A stretch of DNA of 64,000 nt from Argopecten irradians. Its lineage: Eukaryota > Mollusca > Bivalvia > Pectinida > Pectinidae. Below the pieces are notes generated by a model. It was not told the DNA's origin. It did not search any database and saw nothing but the letters and a program-made list of their open reading frames with translations. Position numbers and translations under genes: made by a program. The DNA lies in contig NC_091142.1 in assembly GCF_041381155.1 (NCBI RefSeq), forward strand, positions 26,425,963 through 26,489,962, read 5' to 3'. Positions 33,382-44,159 of this stretch are shown here, one piece after another. Each line of letters opens with the position of its first letter. Positions within the stretch are counted from its first letter, which is position 1.

Positions 33382-34215
33382 TGTTATCGTACACTAATGT
33401 GTACCATTGTCACTATCATATATAACGGGGGGATAGAGTCTGATAAAGCAGATTTTCCAATTAGACGATGCATCAATTTCCAATAAGATTTTGAATCGTG
33501 TACAGCAATCTTGTCAATAATTTCATTAATATTTTCAAAAAAGGATACTTTAGCATTTTTTTCATATTGTTAATCCGGTTTCGTTGATGTTTATATAGCT
33601 ACGTGCTTTATGCAAACGATCTCCGTGCGTAATTCCGAGTTGAACCATGGTTTGTAATTTTTTCCTGATTGTTACTATTTCTCTGGGTATACACATATAA
33701 GCAAAGTTTAGAAAAGAGTCGGTGAAAATTTCACAAGCTTCGTCAACGGAACAATGTTCAAATCTCTCTTGCCATGGGAAATCTCTGACTAATTTATTGA
33801 ACAGATCAAAGTCGGCATATTTATATAACCACATCTTACGCTGGTATGTTTTAGTAATATTTTCTGTCAATTTAACAACCACACGAGTAGCTGAATGGTT
33901 GCTATTTTCATTATTGACAGGAATTACAGAAGATTCAAGAACATTAACATTATCACTGACAAGTATAGGATCGATAATGTACTGGAATGAGCAGTGATAC
34001 GAGTAGCTTCATTAATCACATTAGATAAACTAAAAAGAAGAAGAATTTCATTTAATCTGTGATTTCGAACTGTAAGTAAGTCAATAATTATGTCGCCTAA
34101 TAACTGATACCAAGAGCACTCTAAATGGATATTGAAAGTTGTCCAAAAAAGGCATATTTGATCCTTCAGACAGTGGAAAATATTGAAAACAAATAGTGAA
34201 ATTTTACTCATCCCA

Positions 34216-35085
34216 GATCATAAAATTACATAAAATTACAAATTATGTCTACTTTTTTTTAAATGAGCGTCGTTTGATACGTACATGTAAACCATCACCA
34301 CCCTCAAAACAGTTTCTATCAAGCAAAAACGAAAAACAAACCTTGGTTTGTTAAGGCATGCAGAACTGCTCGAGTAAGTTTTAACAACAGCAAGTCGAAA
34401 TACATTAAACCAAAAGTAATGACAATAAAGATATGAATAAAGCGAAATACTTAGTTTTACGTTTATTCGCAAAAAAAAAAAAAGTATTGCGTTTATTCTT
34501 TGTCGATCCTTTTGCATGTCATACCGAGATTTAAATAGTGTGATATATGAACATTTATCGTATAATCCAAAAAATAACCGCATAAAGTGTTCAAATGAAA
34601 TTACTTGTATACAGGCACTATAAAAAGATATAACATTATGCACCTTTTGAAAATATACTTAGTTAATGATATTTAAATAAGTATATTTAGTGTAGCAATG
34701 CTGTAACCCATCGTGTATGACTATACATGTAGATAGATTCGAAACGGTGAAAATACATGCTTAGAATTCATACTAATACCTTAGAAATTACGGAAGATTG
34801 CTATATGCCACGATTCCGTAATTACAGTACTTGACTGGAATAATCTTTAAAGTTAAACCTAAATAGTTGAAATAGTTCTTAGAACCATTTGTGTTTCAGA
34901 ATAAGTCGACTTCCATTATTGTATGTGATATATATTCCTAAGTATGATCAGGGTTATTTTTATTTCCATTTGCTTTTACATCTTCAAATTAAAAATGGAG
35001 GCGACAAAAAAATCCTAGAGCATAGATGTACGGGGAAAACAGACTATAATTACACTTTCTTTAATCTTTTTACCTATTGTTATAT
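34216..35085. other. AT-rich non-coding DNA
   Basis: Between two LINEs. A minus-strand frame at 34,236-34,643 has no domain. Poly(A) run at about 34,472-34,484. Nothing else recognised. Confidence 0.4.
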
Positions 35086-38000
35086 TCAATTCAATTCAAT
35101 TCAATTCTTTTATTACACTCAGATACACTACTGTGTATAACAAGAGGTCATACATATATAATTCAATTTTAAAGCATGACAGGCAAAATTAGATGCATTA
35201 TTTGTATAAAGATTCAAACTTTTACAAACAAAATTCAGTGTGTCATAACATTTTTTCCAACAAATTGTTTCACCTTTAAAATTGGTAACATAGGAGATAT
35301 TAATATACATGTATTGATTATAGTAATAATTGACTTATTCATATGTGTATATATATTAATACATTAGAACAATACATATATTTTAGATAATTTTGAGCTG
35401 TAATTAATACTATAACAAATTGCATAATTTCTGAACAAATAAGCATAAATTTGCGTACATTTTTTATGAAAAATGGAGAACATGCCTTTCATTTTAATGT
35501 GATTAGGATGTCTTGTGTAGTAAGCAGGAATGTAATCCCCACGTAGCTGACTTACATTATAATCTGAACATAAAAACAAATAATGGAATTCATCACCAAT
35601 ACCGGTATTGCATAAATGACATATTCTATTGTTACGTTGAACTCCTATCCATCTTCCGGTTTCAACCGGAAATTTAATATTTGATGTTCTGAATTTGCAC
35701 ATTGTTTTTCTGTCTTTTTCATTCAATCGTATTAAATAATTTTCAAGTCCAAAATGGTTTTTAAATATAGAGTAATAAGAACCTCTCGAAGAGTTTTCAA
35801 TATCTTGGAACCACGACTGGATGAACTGATCCCTCAATTTCTGGGTAATAGTTGACTTCAGATACTTAATATCAGGTAAACAGCTTTTTTGATATATCCA
35901 AACAAAACTTAAACCAGAATTATCTAGAATTTCTTTAACGCACTTAAGCCATTTGAATTCAGTTTTCCCTGTTACATGGAGGGCATACATTAATTTATAC
36001 ATAGAGCTAGACAATTTCTTTTCATTTGAGATGAGAGAAAACCAAAACCTAAGTAAACTTAACTTAATATCGATTGAAATAGGGAATCTGCCAGTTTCTC
36101 CGTATATCATGAAATTTGTAGAATTTTTCTTCACACCAAGAATTCTTTTGCAATATTGTAGGTGGATTTTTTCCAACATATTTATGTTCTCGAAACCCCA
36201 TATTTCACTCCCGTATAATAAAATTGGCTTAACCAATGAATCAAATAGTTTTAATTGTATATCTATAGGTAGGTGCAGATTCCTTATTTTACGATACAAG
36301 GCGAAAAGTGCCTTTTTAGCTTGATCACATAAATGTTTCTTAGCAATGTTAAAACTTCCATTATAATTGAAAATTACTCCTAGATACGAAAAAGTTTCTA
36401 CGATATCCAATCTATTATCAAAAATGGAAAAGTTAATTGCCGTTTTTGTTTTTCTTTTCGAAAAAATCATCACTTTAGTTTTTGTAGTGTTCACCACAAG
36501 TTTCCACATTTGACAATAATCTTGAAACATATCTAACATTGCTTGCAAACCATCAGCTGATTCAGACATCAAAACGGTGTCGTCAGCATATAAAATTAGA
36601 AAAAGTCGAACATACATGTTAAGGTTCTCTCGACATAACTCATGGATTTTGTTTAGACAATCAACATTTTTATCAGCAAAATAAGTTTCTAAATCATTCA
36701 GATACAGGGCAAATAAAAAAGGTGAGCAATTTTCCCCTTGTTTTAGACCGATATTGGATGTGAACATCTCTGATTTTTCATTTCCATTTTGTACACAAGA
36801 TTTTGTGTTCGAATACATAGCATATAAAACATTAAATATTTTGCCAGTTATATTACTCTTGATTAACTTTTGCCACAGGCCAACACGCCAAACCGAGTCA
36901 AAGGCCTTTTTGAAATCTATAAAAGCACAGTAAATTTTTTTACCTGAAGACAAGTACAACGATATAAGTACATGTAAAATAAATATATTGTCTACGGTTG
37001 AATGACCTTTTCGGAAGCCCGCCTGTGCGTGACTGATGAGATCAATTTCATCCGATAGTTTATACAACCTAGCATTGATAACAGACGTAAAAACCTTTCC
37101 AAGACACGAAACTAGTGTAATTGCCCTGTAATTATCTAGATCTTTGGGATCACCTTTATTTTTAAAGATAGGCTTAATAATCCCCGTACTCCAGCTTTCC
37201 GGAATAATACCAGTGTCGAGAACAATATTAAAAAGTTTGTCATAAACAGGTAACATTTCATTTACAGTACTCTTAATGTATTCATTATATATATTATCAA
37301 TGCCACGTGCTTTATTATTATTTAATTTTTTAATTGCGTCCACAATTTCTTTGGAAGAAATTTTATTATTCAGTATATTGTCATATGTGTTATCTGTAAA
37401 AATAGGAATTTCAAATTCTTCTGTGTCATTATCTTGGGTTGAATTTAGATTGCTGAAATATGTATAGAGGTCTTCGATAGGTAAATCAACATTAAGTTCA
37501 TTATGCTTCTTATCAAGTCTATTCAACATATCCCAAAATACTTTTGGTTGATTAACAGATGTTCTTCTAATTTCAGTTTCGATATTTTCTTGGAATTTCT
37601 TGTAATTTGTCTTCAAGAGATTCCTATATTCCCTGCTCTTTTTCACTAGTGTTTTCCGGTTTGCACTACTTTTCAGAATATTATAACGTTTTTTCGCTTC
37701 ATGAAATTCTTTTCTTTTACGTGAGCAGTCGCGTGTAAACCAAGGTTTGTCACAATTTAGTGTAGATTTTCTTCTATTAATTCTGTTTTCTTGTGTACCA
37801 AAAACATTTTTAGCTGCCTTTTTAAACATGTCCGTAATCATATTTACTATATCATTTATATCAGTTTTTAATACTGGTGTTGTTGACTGCTGAAGTCTTG
37901 TTATTTTCTCATTTATTTCCATTATGATACCGTCTTGTTCAGATTGTAGAGTGTTAACAAAATCAGTTTGTTTTTCTTTTACCCATTTTCTTATTTTCTC

Positions 38001-38728
38001 TGAGGTTGAAGTATTTTTTTCATTTTCAAATATGGCCTCTGTGTATTGAATACTATACAATACTCTACAATGCGCATCAGATATAAGTGGGTCAAAATCC
38101 AGAATTTCGAAATCAGTTAATATAGGAAATATATCTGAGGAGACGATTAAATAATCTATCAGACTTACATCTTTACACGTATTTCTACCAATGTTAATGT
38201 CCTTACCGGCCCTACCATTCGCTATGTAAAGATTGTTATTTTTACAAAATTCTAGAAGTTTGATTCCAAATGTATTTGGTCTAGCTTGATCTTGGCTAAC
38301 TCTTAGTAATGGGACTCTAGCCCGAATTAATGATTCATAATCGTAAAAATAATTTCTCAAATCATTGCTTTCAACTGCATTAGAAAGTTCTACCAGCTGA
38401 CCGTCTGGAATAACAAAATCATTATGGCATTGTGTTCTAGCATTTAGGTCACCAATAATCATTATTTTTTGTTCATTCTTAACCAGATCGGTCATTTCAT
38501 TTTCGATATCATCAAACGCTTCATTCGAAGTGTATTTTGACGTTTCTGGCGGTACATAAACACAGCCTATCAGTAGATTATGCGAGTTTTTAGAGGTATT
38601 TATTTCTACCCATTGAACAAACTCTGAAGGAGTTTTATGAAACACTAATGATGACTTATACTCGTTATAGAATGTAGGCGTAGCGGGAACACATCGTACG
38701 GGGTTTCCATAATTCAAATCACAATTCA
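35086..38728 (-). mobile_element. Nearly intact non-LTR retrotransposon, 5' truncated
   Basis: Includes one long ORF (35,364-38,729), a 3' UTR of about 260 bp, and a 3' tail of ATTGA/GAATT repeats (35,086-35,107 on the plus strand as ATTCAATTCAATTCAATT). The other boundary, at about 38,718-38,727, also reads CAATTCAATT, a possible 10-bp target duplication or tail-homology junction. The uninterrupted reading frame makes it the youngest LINE in the window. It lacks its 5' UTR, any ORF1 and the N-terminus of the endonuclease, so this copy cannot be autonomous. Confidence 0.85.
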
Positions 38729-38729
38729 A
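35364..38729 (-). CDS. LINE ORF2: endonuclease (partial), reverse transcriptase, C-terminal zinc motif
   Basis: 1121 open codons. The start Met is only the first available after truncation. Endonuclease signals: IIGDLNAR at about residue 90 and ISDAHCRV at about 215; the N-terminal QETH-type block is missing. RT signals: ARGIDNIYNEYIKS, PIFKNKGDPKDLDNYRAIT, FIDFKKAFDSVWR (about 603), GLKQGENCSPFLFALYLNDL, and the catalytic LYADDTVLM (about 713). After the RT come KPILLYGSEIWGFEN and a C-x2-C-x-H-x-C type motif, CHLCNTGIGDEFHYLFLC (about 1030). The protein would nick target DNA and copy its RNA by target-primed reverse transcription. Its clade is not resolved by eye; the same C-terminal layout is shared with the fragment at 44.2-45.2 kb. 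No stop or shift interrupts it, so it is recent. Confidence 0.9.
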   Translation of the reverse strand: MNCDLNYGNPVRCVPATPTFYNEYKSSLVFHKTPSEFVQWVEINTSKNSHNLLIGCVYVPPETSKYTSNEAFDDIENEMTDLVKNEQKIMIIGDLNARTQCHNDFVIPDGQLVELSNAVESNDLRNYFYDYESLIRARVPLLRVSQDQARPNTFGIKLLEFCKNNNLYIANGRAGKDINIGRNTCKDVSLIDYLIVSSDIFPILTDFEILDFDPLISDAHCRVLYSIQYTEAIFENEKNTSTSEKIRKWVKEKQTDFVNTLQSEQDGIIMEINEKITRLQQSTTPVLKTDINDIVNMITDMFKKAAKNVFGTQENRINRRKSTLNCDKPWFTRDCSRKRKEFHEAKKRYNILKSSANRKTLVKKSREYRNLLKTNYKKFQENIETEIRRTSVNQPKVFWDMLNRLDKKHNELNVDLPIEDLYTYFSNLNSTQDNDTEEFEIPIFTDNTYDNILNNKISSKEIVDAIKKLNNNKARGIDNIYNEYIKSTVNEMLPVYDKLFNIVLDTGIIPESWSTGIIKPIFKNKGDPKDLDNYRAITLVSCLGKVFTSVINARLYKLSDEIDLISHAQAGFRKGHSTVDNIFILHVLISLYLSSGKKIYCAFIDFKKAFDSVWRVGLWQKLIKSNITGKIFNVLYAMYSNTKSCVQNGNEKSEMFTSNIGLKQGENCSPFLFALYLNDLETYFADKNVDCLNKIHELCRENLNMYVRLFLILYADDTVLMSESADGLQAMLDMFQDYCQMWKLVVNTTKTKVMIFSKRKTKTAINFSIFDNRLDIVETFSYLGVIFNYNGSFNIAKKHLCDQAKKALFALYRKIRNLHLPIDIQLKLFDSLVKPILLYGSEIWGFENINMLEKIHLQYCKRILGVKKNSTNFMIYGETGRFPISIDIKLSLLRFWFSLISNEKKLSSSMYKLMYALHVTGKTEFKWLKCVKEILDNSGLSFVWIYQKSCLPDIKYLKSTITQKLRDQFIQSWFQDIENSSRGSYYSIFKNHFGLENYLIRLNEKDRKTMCKFRTSNIKFPVETGRWIGVQRNNRICHLCNTGIGDEFHYLFLCSDYNVSQLRGDYIPAYYTRHPNHIKMKGMFSIFHKKCTQIYAYLFRNYAICYSINYSSKLSKIYVLF

Positions 38730-38859
38730 TTAACGGATGTCCTAACCTGATTGACAGTAAGACAATAGCAAATACCCGATATAGCCACGAAAAGCAAATT
38801 GCCTGCGGCCGGGTAATTACAGGTGAGTTCGATGGATGGCGTAGTGTACAGGTAAACAA

Positions 38860-39010
38860 CGGGGTCTTCCCCGAACACCAACTCTGGGTAGGGTGGGGTG
38901 TTTTCATAGGGGTTAAGGTGTGTTGATAGGGAGTTATAGTCTATCTCAGAATTGTTCTCAGTGTAAGATCACAGGTAAATCTCAGGTAAATCAACTCACC
39001 TGGGAGGTGA
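38860..39010 (+). repeat. Alternating repeat family, copy 1
   Basis: Carries CCCCGAACACCAACTCTGG, GGGGTGTTTTCATAGGGG, AGTTATAGTCTATCTCAGAA and two CAGGTAAATC words. Related copies: 40,860-41,005 (reverse), 42,080-42,190 (forward) and 43,850-43,990 (reverse). Confidence 0.55.
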
Positions 39011-39585
39011 TCAGCAAATCAGTAACTGTTATTGTCAAGATGCTGCAGAATGGTGTATAAAACAGAGGCATACTTCAGAAAAAAATCATACTTGCCATGA
39101 TATTTGAATAGAACGTTAAATTATCAACTTGACTTGTATTTCTAGACTTTATATTGTCTTAGTCTTAAGCTATACATTTTTGTGCTATTTCTCAGCTTTA
39201 TAAGTGTAAATATTTAATAGAAATACTATTCTAGATCATTCAATTTCATCATTTTCTTATACATTCTGACTTATTTTAGTTTTCAGATTTAGATTAATAT
39301 ACACTTTGTAAAACATCTGTACTAGAATTGTTGAATTTACAGTTTATTCTTGATCTATACTTGACTGTGTTATTTTTTCAGTTTTCAAGGATGAGAATCT
39401 TCCTCTTTAATTCAGAGGATTTCTTCTGATTGGGCAATATTTAGGAGAAACAAATAATGTCAGATATGATCTGAAATATCATAAATTAACCCTTTTAAAC
39501 ACTTAGTGGAGGGATTTCTCTTATAAGTGAAGATGTTTCCTCCCTTTGTTGATAGGATCGATCACTATTTTCATCTATTTTCTTT
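39011..39585. other. AT-rich non-coding DNA
   Basis: No exon, domain or repeat relation recognised. Confidence 0.4.
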
Positions 39586-39589
39586 GATA

Positions 39590-40690
39590 TAAGCTTTTGA
39601 TCGAGTAAGGCATAAAAACTTAATGTATGAGTTGAAAAAAAATGTGGAATTAAAGGTAAACTGTATGATTGGTTTGAAGCCTACTTATCTGACAGAAAAC
39701 AACTCGTATTCATAAACGAATATCAATTACCCGGTAATCTAATGAAAAACCGATAAATGCTTGAGTACCGCAAGGTTCAGTACTTGGTCTTTTCTTTTCC
39801 TATTGTTTATAAATGACTTAACAGATAATGTAATATCTTATATAAAAATATTTGCTGATGACACATCTCTGTATTGATAATGATGATGACCTTTTACTGA
39901 CAGTAATACATGCAGAGTTCTTGAATGATGATCTATCGTCAATTTCTTCATGGGCTGATAAAAAAAGGATCATGGTCGGATCACATCTTTAATATTTGTG
40001 AAGAAGTTTTGAAACATAAACTAGATAGAAATTCACCAAGAACATGGTATCTCTCCTATATCAGACCAATTTTAGAATATACAGACATTATTTGGGGTAC
40101 CAGAACGGAACCATTGACTTGATGACATAAGCCGACTCATGATCAGCATCACAGCTGCTGCACCTTGCTTAAATTGGCAGGAACTATTTTGCATATCAAT
40201 TCAATTAAAAATATTTTATTTCATATAAATTATACACAATGGGATTGGGTAACAGGCAGTGCCTATATCAACCCTTTCCCTCTTCCACTAGTGTACAACA
40301 TTTTATACAAATTAAACATTAACAAAACTGTAGTATATCTTATGATGTATCTTATCATACCGTGAACATTTACGTACACAGAACTCGTATAATAGTTACA
40401 AACGCAAGTCGTTATATAAACCTTACTGGAACGATATCTTACAGGAGAATTGGAATGCATTATGTTCATTTTATTTTTAACTGTAAAGCGTATTGCGATT
40501 TAAGGAAAACTTACATAATTGATAGAGTAACTGTTTTATGTGAATATTTTGAAAGTATGTCTTCTGATAATCAACTTATCTTTTTAATGAATTGTGATGT
40601 TTTACAAGTTAGTCTTGCTAAATATATCTTTTTAGCGATGAGGAGAAGGCGATCTCTATAATAGTAATTTTGACTTATTATAACTTTAAC
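39590..40690 (+). mobile_element. Degraded LINE remnant, plus strand
   Basis: Frames are broken but successive RT signals can be read: FDRVRHKNLMYEL, then a YDWFEAYLSDRKQLVFIN frame at about 39,660, a VLG-LLF-LFINDL-like segment at 39,785, a FADDTSLY-like segment at 39,848, SYIRPILEYTDIIWG at 40,055, and a C-terminal frame (FNCKAYCDLRKTYIIDRVT, LAKYIFLAMRRRRSL) ending at about 40,661. The middle and 5' parts are missing. Old and inactive. Confidence 0.7.
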
Positions 40691-40859
40691 TGATAATGTT
40701 GTTTTATTCACATATATTGTTCATAATTTTAGAACATTCGTGTCCCGTAAGCCAATTAATGGCTGGGAATTTTTAGTAATGAAGAATATTTTTTAATTTT
40801 AAATGTTGTGTAAAGATGTGTGACATTATTATGCATTATTATTATTATGTATCTTATCA

Positions 40860-41005
40860 TAGGTATGAGTATAAAAAATACCTGGTTGAAAAGTTACCTG
40901 AGTTGGTGTTAGATTTTGAAACAGACTATAACTAAACTTCAAAGGGTTCCCTACATAAACACCTCCCTTTGTCTTTACCAGAGTTGGTGTTCGGGGAATT
41001 CGCCA
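40860..41005 (-). repeat. Alternating repeat family, copy 2
   Basis: Reverse-complement relative of copy 1: CCAGAGTTGGTGTTCGGGG, AGACTATAACTAAACTTC, and TTACCTGAGTTGG. With copy 1 it brackets the plus-strand LINE remnant. Confidence 0.55.
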
Positions 41006-41640
41006 AAACAACATCCTGGTCAAGGTATTACATAACATCAAACCAAAGGTATGGCTAATTATATATCTATATTGGTGTTGTATCTTCTCGGATATCGATT
41101 GAAATTTGAAAGCGACCGCACGGTCTGAAACAATAGTTTGTTTGTTTTGCTTTATATCTCAACATACAGACTACAGGAACATATTATCTTATTAAAACTT
41201 ATTCGTCGTTGATTTCCTCGACAAAAAATCCGAAACTTTCTTTGTGAATTTTCTCTCATAATTACACTAAGATACCTAAATTAGAGTATTTGAAACATCG
41301 AATTTCACACTTTTTCTTATTTACATTCGAGCCAAAGTTATTGTACGACTAAAATTAAAAGTAATCCATAAAAAATTGGTTGATCCGGTTTTCCTGTGAC
41401 CGTCGATATCAGTGATAGTACATCAGTTATAGTACTGCTATTACATTAATGTATCATTTTTGACTGCACAAATCCTTTAAAATTGAAATGTAAAACGAGA
41501 TCGGTAATTTTATAGAGTCGCAAAAGTTATTAACTTACCTTTTCATAACGCGGGTCGTCTTATGTTTCCCGCCGTCGTCCTAAATACCACGCGGTAATAT
41601 AATTGACTTTTATGCTCTAGAACGAATACTCTACTAGAAG
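41006..41640. other. Non-coding DNA
   Basis: No exon recognised. Slightly more CpG at 41,540-41,600 (TTTCCCGCCGTCGTCC). Confidence 0.4.
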
Positions 41641-41985
41641 GGAGGATGGCCTTCAAATGATCGTGCTGAGGAGCCCCACTTATACGTACCGATTGATGAA
41701 TGATTATTCATTTATTTTTTGAAGTGTACTTTTATGACGTCACATATGTGGTGACGTCACAAATACATTAATTATTTTTTGTAATATTCCTCCTATATTT
41801 AGATGTTTGTTACGAACTTACACGTCAAGGGATTCTTTATATATGTATGTGTATGGGATTGTCCTCCGCCATCTTGTATATTATATGTGAATTTTGATTT
41901 AATATGATTATGTATATTGTTGCCTATATGCTGTATTGCATTTGGTTATAACAAAACTTGAAAACTTGAAACTTGAACCCGGCCT
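41640..41985 (+). repeat. Probable LINE/SINE 3' end with CTTGAAA tail
   Basis: The segment ends in AACTTGAAAACTTGAAACTTGAA (41,949-41,974 region), a short tandem tail of the kind left by non-LTR elements and their SINE partners. It follows the phrase GCTGTATTGCATTTGGTTAT. It also includes two TGACGTCA sites (41,735 and 41,752) in dyad arrangement. No coding part remains. Confidence 0.45.
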
Positions 41986-42079
41986 ACAATACTTTTCTAC
42001 CTGAATACATAGGTCTGTTGTCATGGTCACCACGGCCATTCCCCGCCACACACATCAAAGGTGTATCTTACGGGTGTAT

Positions 42080-42190
42080 CTCTGAACGCCAACATTTTGG
42101 ATTTACCTGTAGGGTAGTATGTTGTGACAGTGTTTATAGTCTTTTTCCTAAAAGCAGTCCCAATGCCAACAGGTAAATTTACCTGTAAAA
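42080..42190 (+). repeat. Alternating repeat family, copy 3
   Basis: TCTCTGAACGCCAACATTTT, TTATAGTCTTTTTCCTAAAA and ACAGGTAAATTTACCTGT. The last is itself a perfect palindrome. The word order is the same as in copy 1. Confidence 0.5.
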
Positions 42191-43845
42191 GTTACCTGTG
42201 TTGATACATATCTAAATGTATATCGATTGATATTTCTTTCAATAATTGTTCATATTTAATATCAGATACATATATACATAATATATGTTTCTGTTAATAT
42301 CTATGAAAATATAACAATAGAATCTATGAATGAAATGAAATTAAATTCACAATGATTTGATTTCAAGAATTTTTAAAGATTTCCTTGATATATCAAAAAT
42401 CTCTGGTATAAATCTCATTAGATTCTTTGAAACTTATTTCATATGAAAGTAACTTAATTTCCCATTCAGTAAAATCAAAAAGGAATTATCCTTTTTCAAC
42501 TTAGTGTAACACCCATTCGATTAAAACTTTGAAATAATATAAGCATTTTGCCTGTCGAAACGTGATATATTTCAACGAGGTCTTCCATATATGTATGTTA
42601 AGTGACCTTATATACATGTATACATCAATTATATGTACATGTAACATCTGCGTTAATTACCTACAACAGAGTGAGTGAATTTATGTCAAATATGATTTCC
42701 AAATTTTAAAAATGTTTTAAGGGATACTTGACTGACCTTTTTTTCATTTAACAGAACATACTATATATTTTGAAAGCTGCATTAGGATGCATCATTTATC
42801 ATAATTGTATAATTTTCCTGCTTTCTTATCCTAAGATGGTATTTCTAGATCAGCGTGATATTACATTATAATGTAAATGATGTATGTCATTATAACAAAA
42901 GAGCACCCAATAATTAAACCGTTGTCCGTTAACAGCCAGTAAAATGATATATTTTTTGCATGTTAGAAATAACATATACATTTTTTTCCTATGGTTGATT
43001 TTCGGTCAAACATTGTTACTAGATACAAATTGGTATATGTACTATAATCTTTAAACAGAAAAAAATAAGAAAACTGTTAATTTGGTATTCTGAGCACTAA
43101 AAGTTTGCAACATTTTGAGAATTACAAGACCTAAAACATATGGGCTTGAAATAATTTTGCCAGTATTGCAACATTAACATTTATAATGTGTATTAAAATG
43201 AATATGGTTAAGACCCTAAGTAACAGTCTTCAATCTCATTTTATTTGGTATTTTTACATTATTAAGTGACTTCTAAAATATTTTATATTTTAAATACATA
43301 TAAAGCATTAAAAACCAATGATATATTATAACCAATGTTTATAAAACATCATATAAGTGTGTTTGTGTCGGCTTTAATAGATTACCAACTGAAACTATAA
43401 TAAACAGGTCAAAATCTCCGACAAAATTAATTAAAACTTTTCTATTGTTTTTCTCCACTCATTTTCTAACCAAATACTTAAAGGTGTACGTCTATGCGCT
43501 AAAAGAAATCATGCGCAACTATGCACGGTCACAAGAAATGAAAGTTGGCTAAGAATGTAGCTCTGGAGAACTCCTATGTCAATACATTGATCAAGAAACC
43601 TGTTTGTAAAAAATATTCCACCTGGAACTCAAAATGCACTGTTCTTAATAATCCACATGTAGCTCCATATTAATTCTTAGAATTTGCAATGTTTATAATT
43701 TTATGTATATAAAAGCACTGATTATCTTTAATCAATGACGTAAATCCTTGTCTTTAATTAATAATTTACATTGTATATTATACGGAATTTATTGAAGGAA
43801 TTATTTTCCAAAACCCACCAATGATACTTATGATACTGATTGAAA
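42191..43845. other. AT-rich non-coding DNA
   Basis: No exon or domain recognised. Stops are dense in all frames. Confidence 0.45.
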
Positions 43846-43849
43846 TACA

Positions 43850-43990
43850 GGTAAATCTCAGGTGACTTTACAGGTATAAATATAAAGACGGCTTATATGA
43901 AACAGTATATAATTGCCTTCCTATTGTTTCCTAAAACAACACCTACCTATTGTTGATAAATATGTTGGCGTTCAGAGAACACCCCCACCT
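43850..43990 (-). repeat. Alternating repeat family, copy 4
   Basis: Reverse relative of copy 3: ATACAGGTAAATCTCAGGTG at the left and ATGTTGGCGTTCAGAGA at 43,961-43,977, with TTTCCTAAAACAACACC between. Confidence 0.5.
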
Positions 43991-44037
43991 TACATGACAT
44001 ACATACATACATGTAGGCTACCTTGAGTGTAGGACAA

Positions 44038-44051
44038 CCCCCCCCCCCCGG
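44038..44051 (+). repeat. Poly(C) run
   Basis: A run of about 13 C followed by GGACAAAAGCCCC; rare in this AT-rich window. Confidence 0.8.
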
Positions 44052-44159
44052 ACAAAAGCCCCTTCTTTATAAAATAATGTATTTTTTTCTATTTCTAATT
44101 CTTTTAATTTTTGAGTTAATGATATCAAAGAAAGAATAAAAAAACAACAACATGTTTAC

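Larger units (their letters stand above)
30845..34215 (-). mobile_element. Degraded LINE (jockey/CR1-like), 5' truncated, interrupted
   Basis: Reading 5' to 3' on the minus strand: the end of an endonuclease domain (GDIIIDLL, RLNEILLLFSLSNVINEATR) at 34,211-33,900; a linker (QRKMWLYKYADFDLFNKL) at 33,880-33,560 and EIIDKIAVHDSKSYWKLM to about 33,430; then a foreign insertion (32,562-33,381); RT blocks (NYRPISLLNTVSKVFE; then FADN where FADD is expected) at 32,500-31,840; RPLLEYASEVWDEC at 31,863-31,570; and a 182-residue C-terminal piece (31,408-30,860) with a zinc-knuckle-like HYFFQCDQF segment. Frames shift several times and the RT catalytic box has lost an aspartate, so it is dead. Family assignment rests on general motif layout only. 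Confidence 0.8.

Noticed and set aside
39925..40122. Separate gene encoding SYIRPILEYTDIIWG
   Set aside because: It is one frame of a decayed LINE, with other RT motifs in other frames on both sides.
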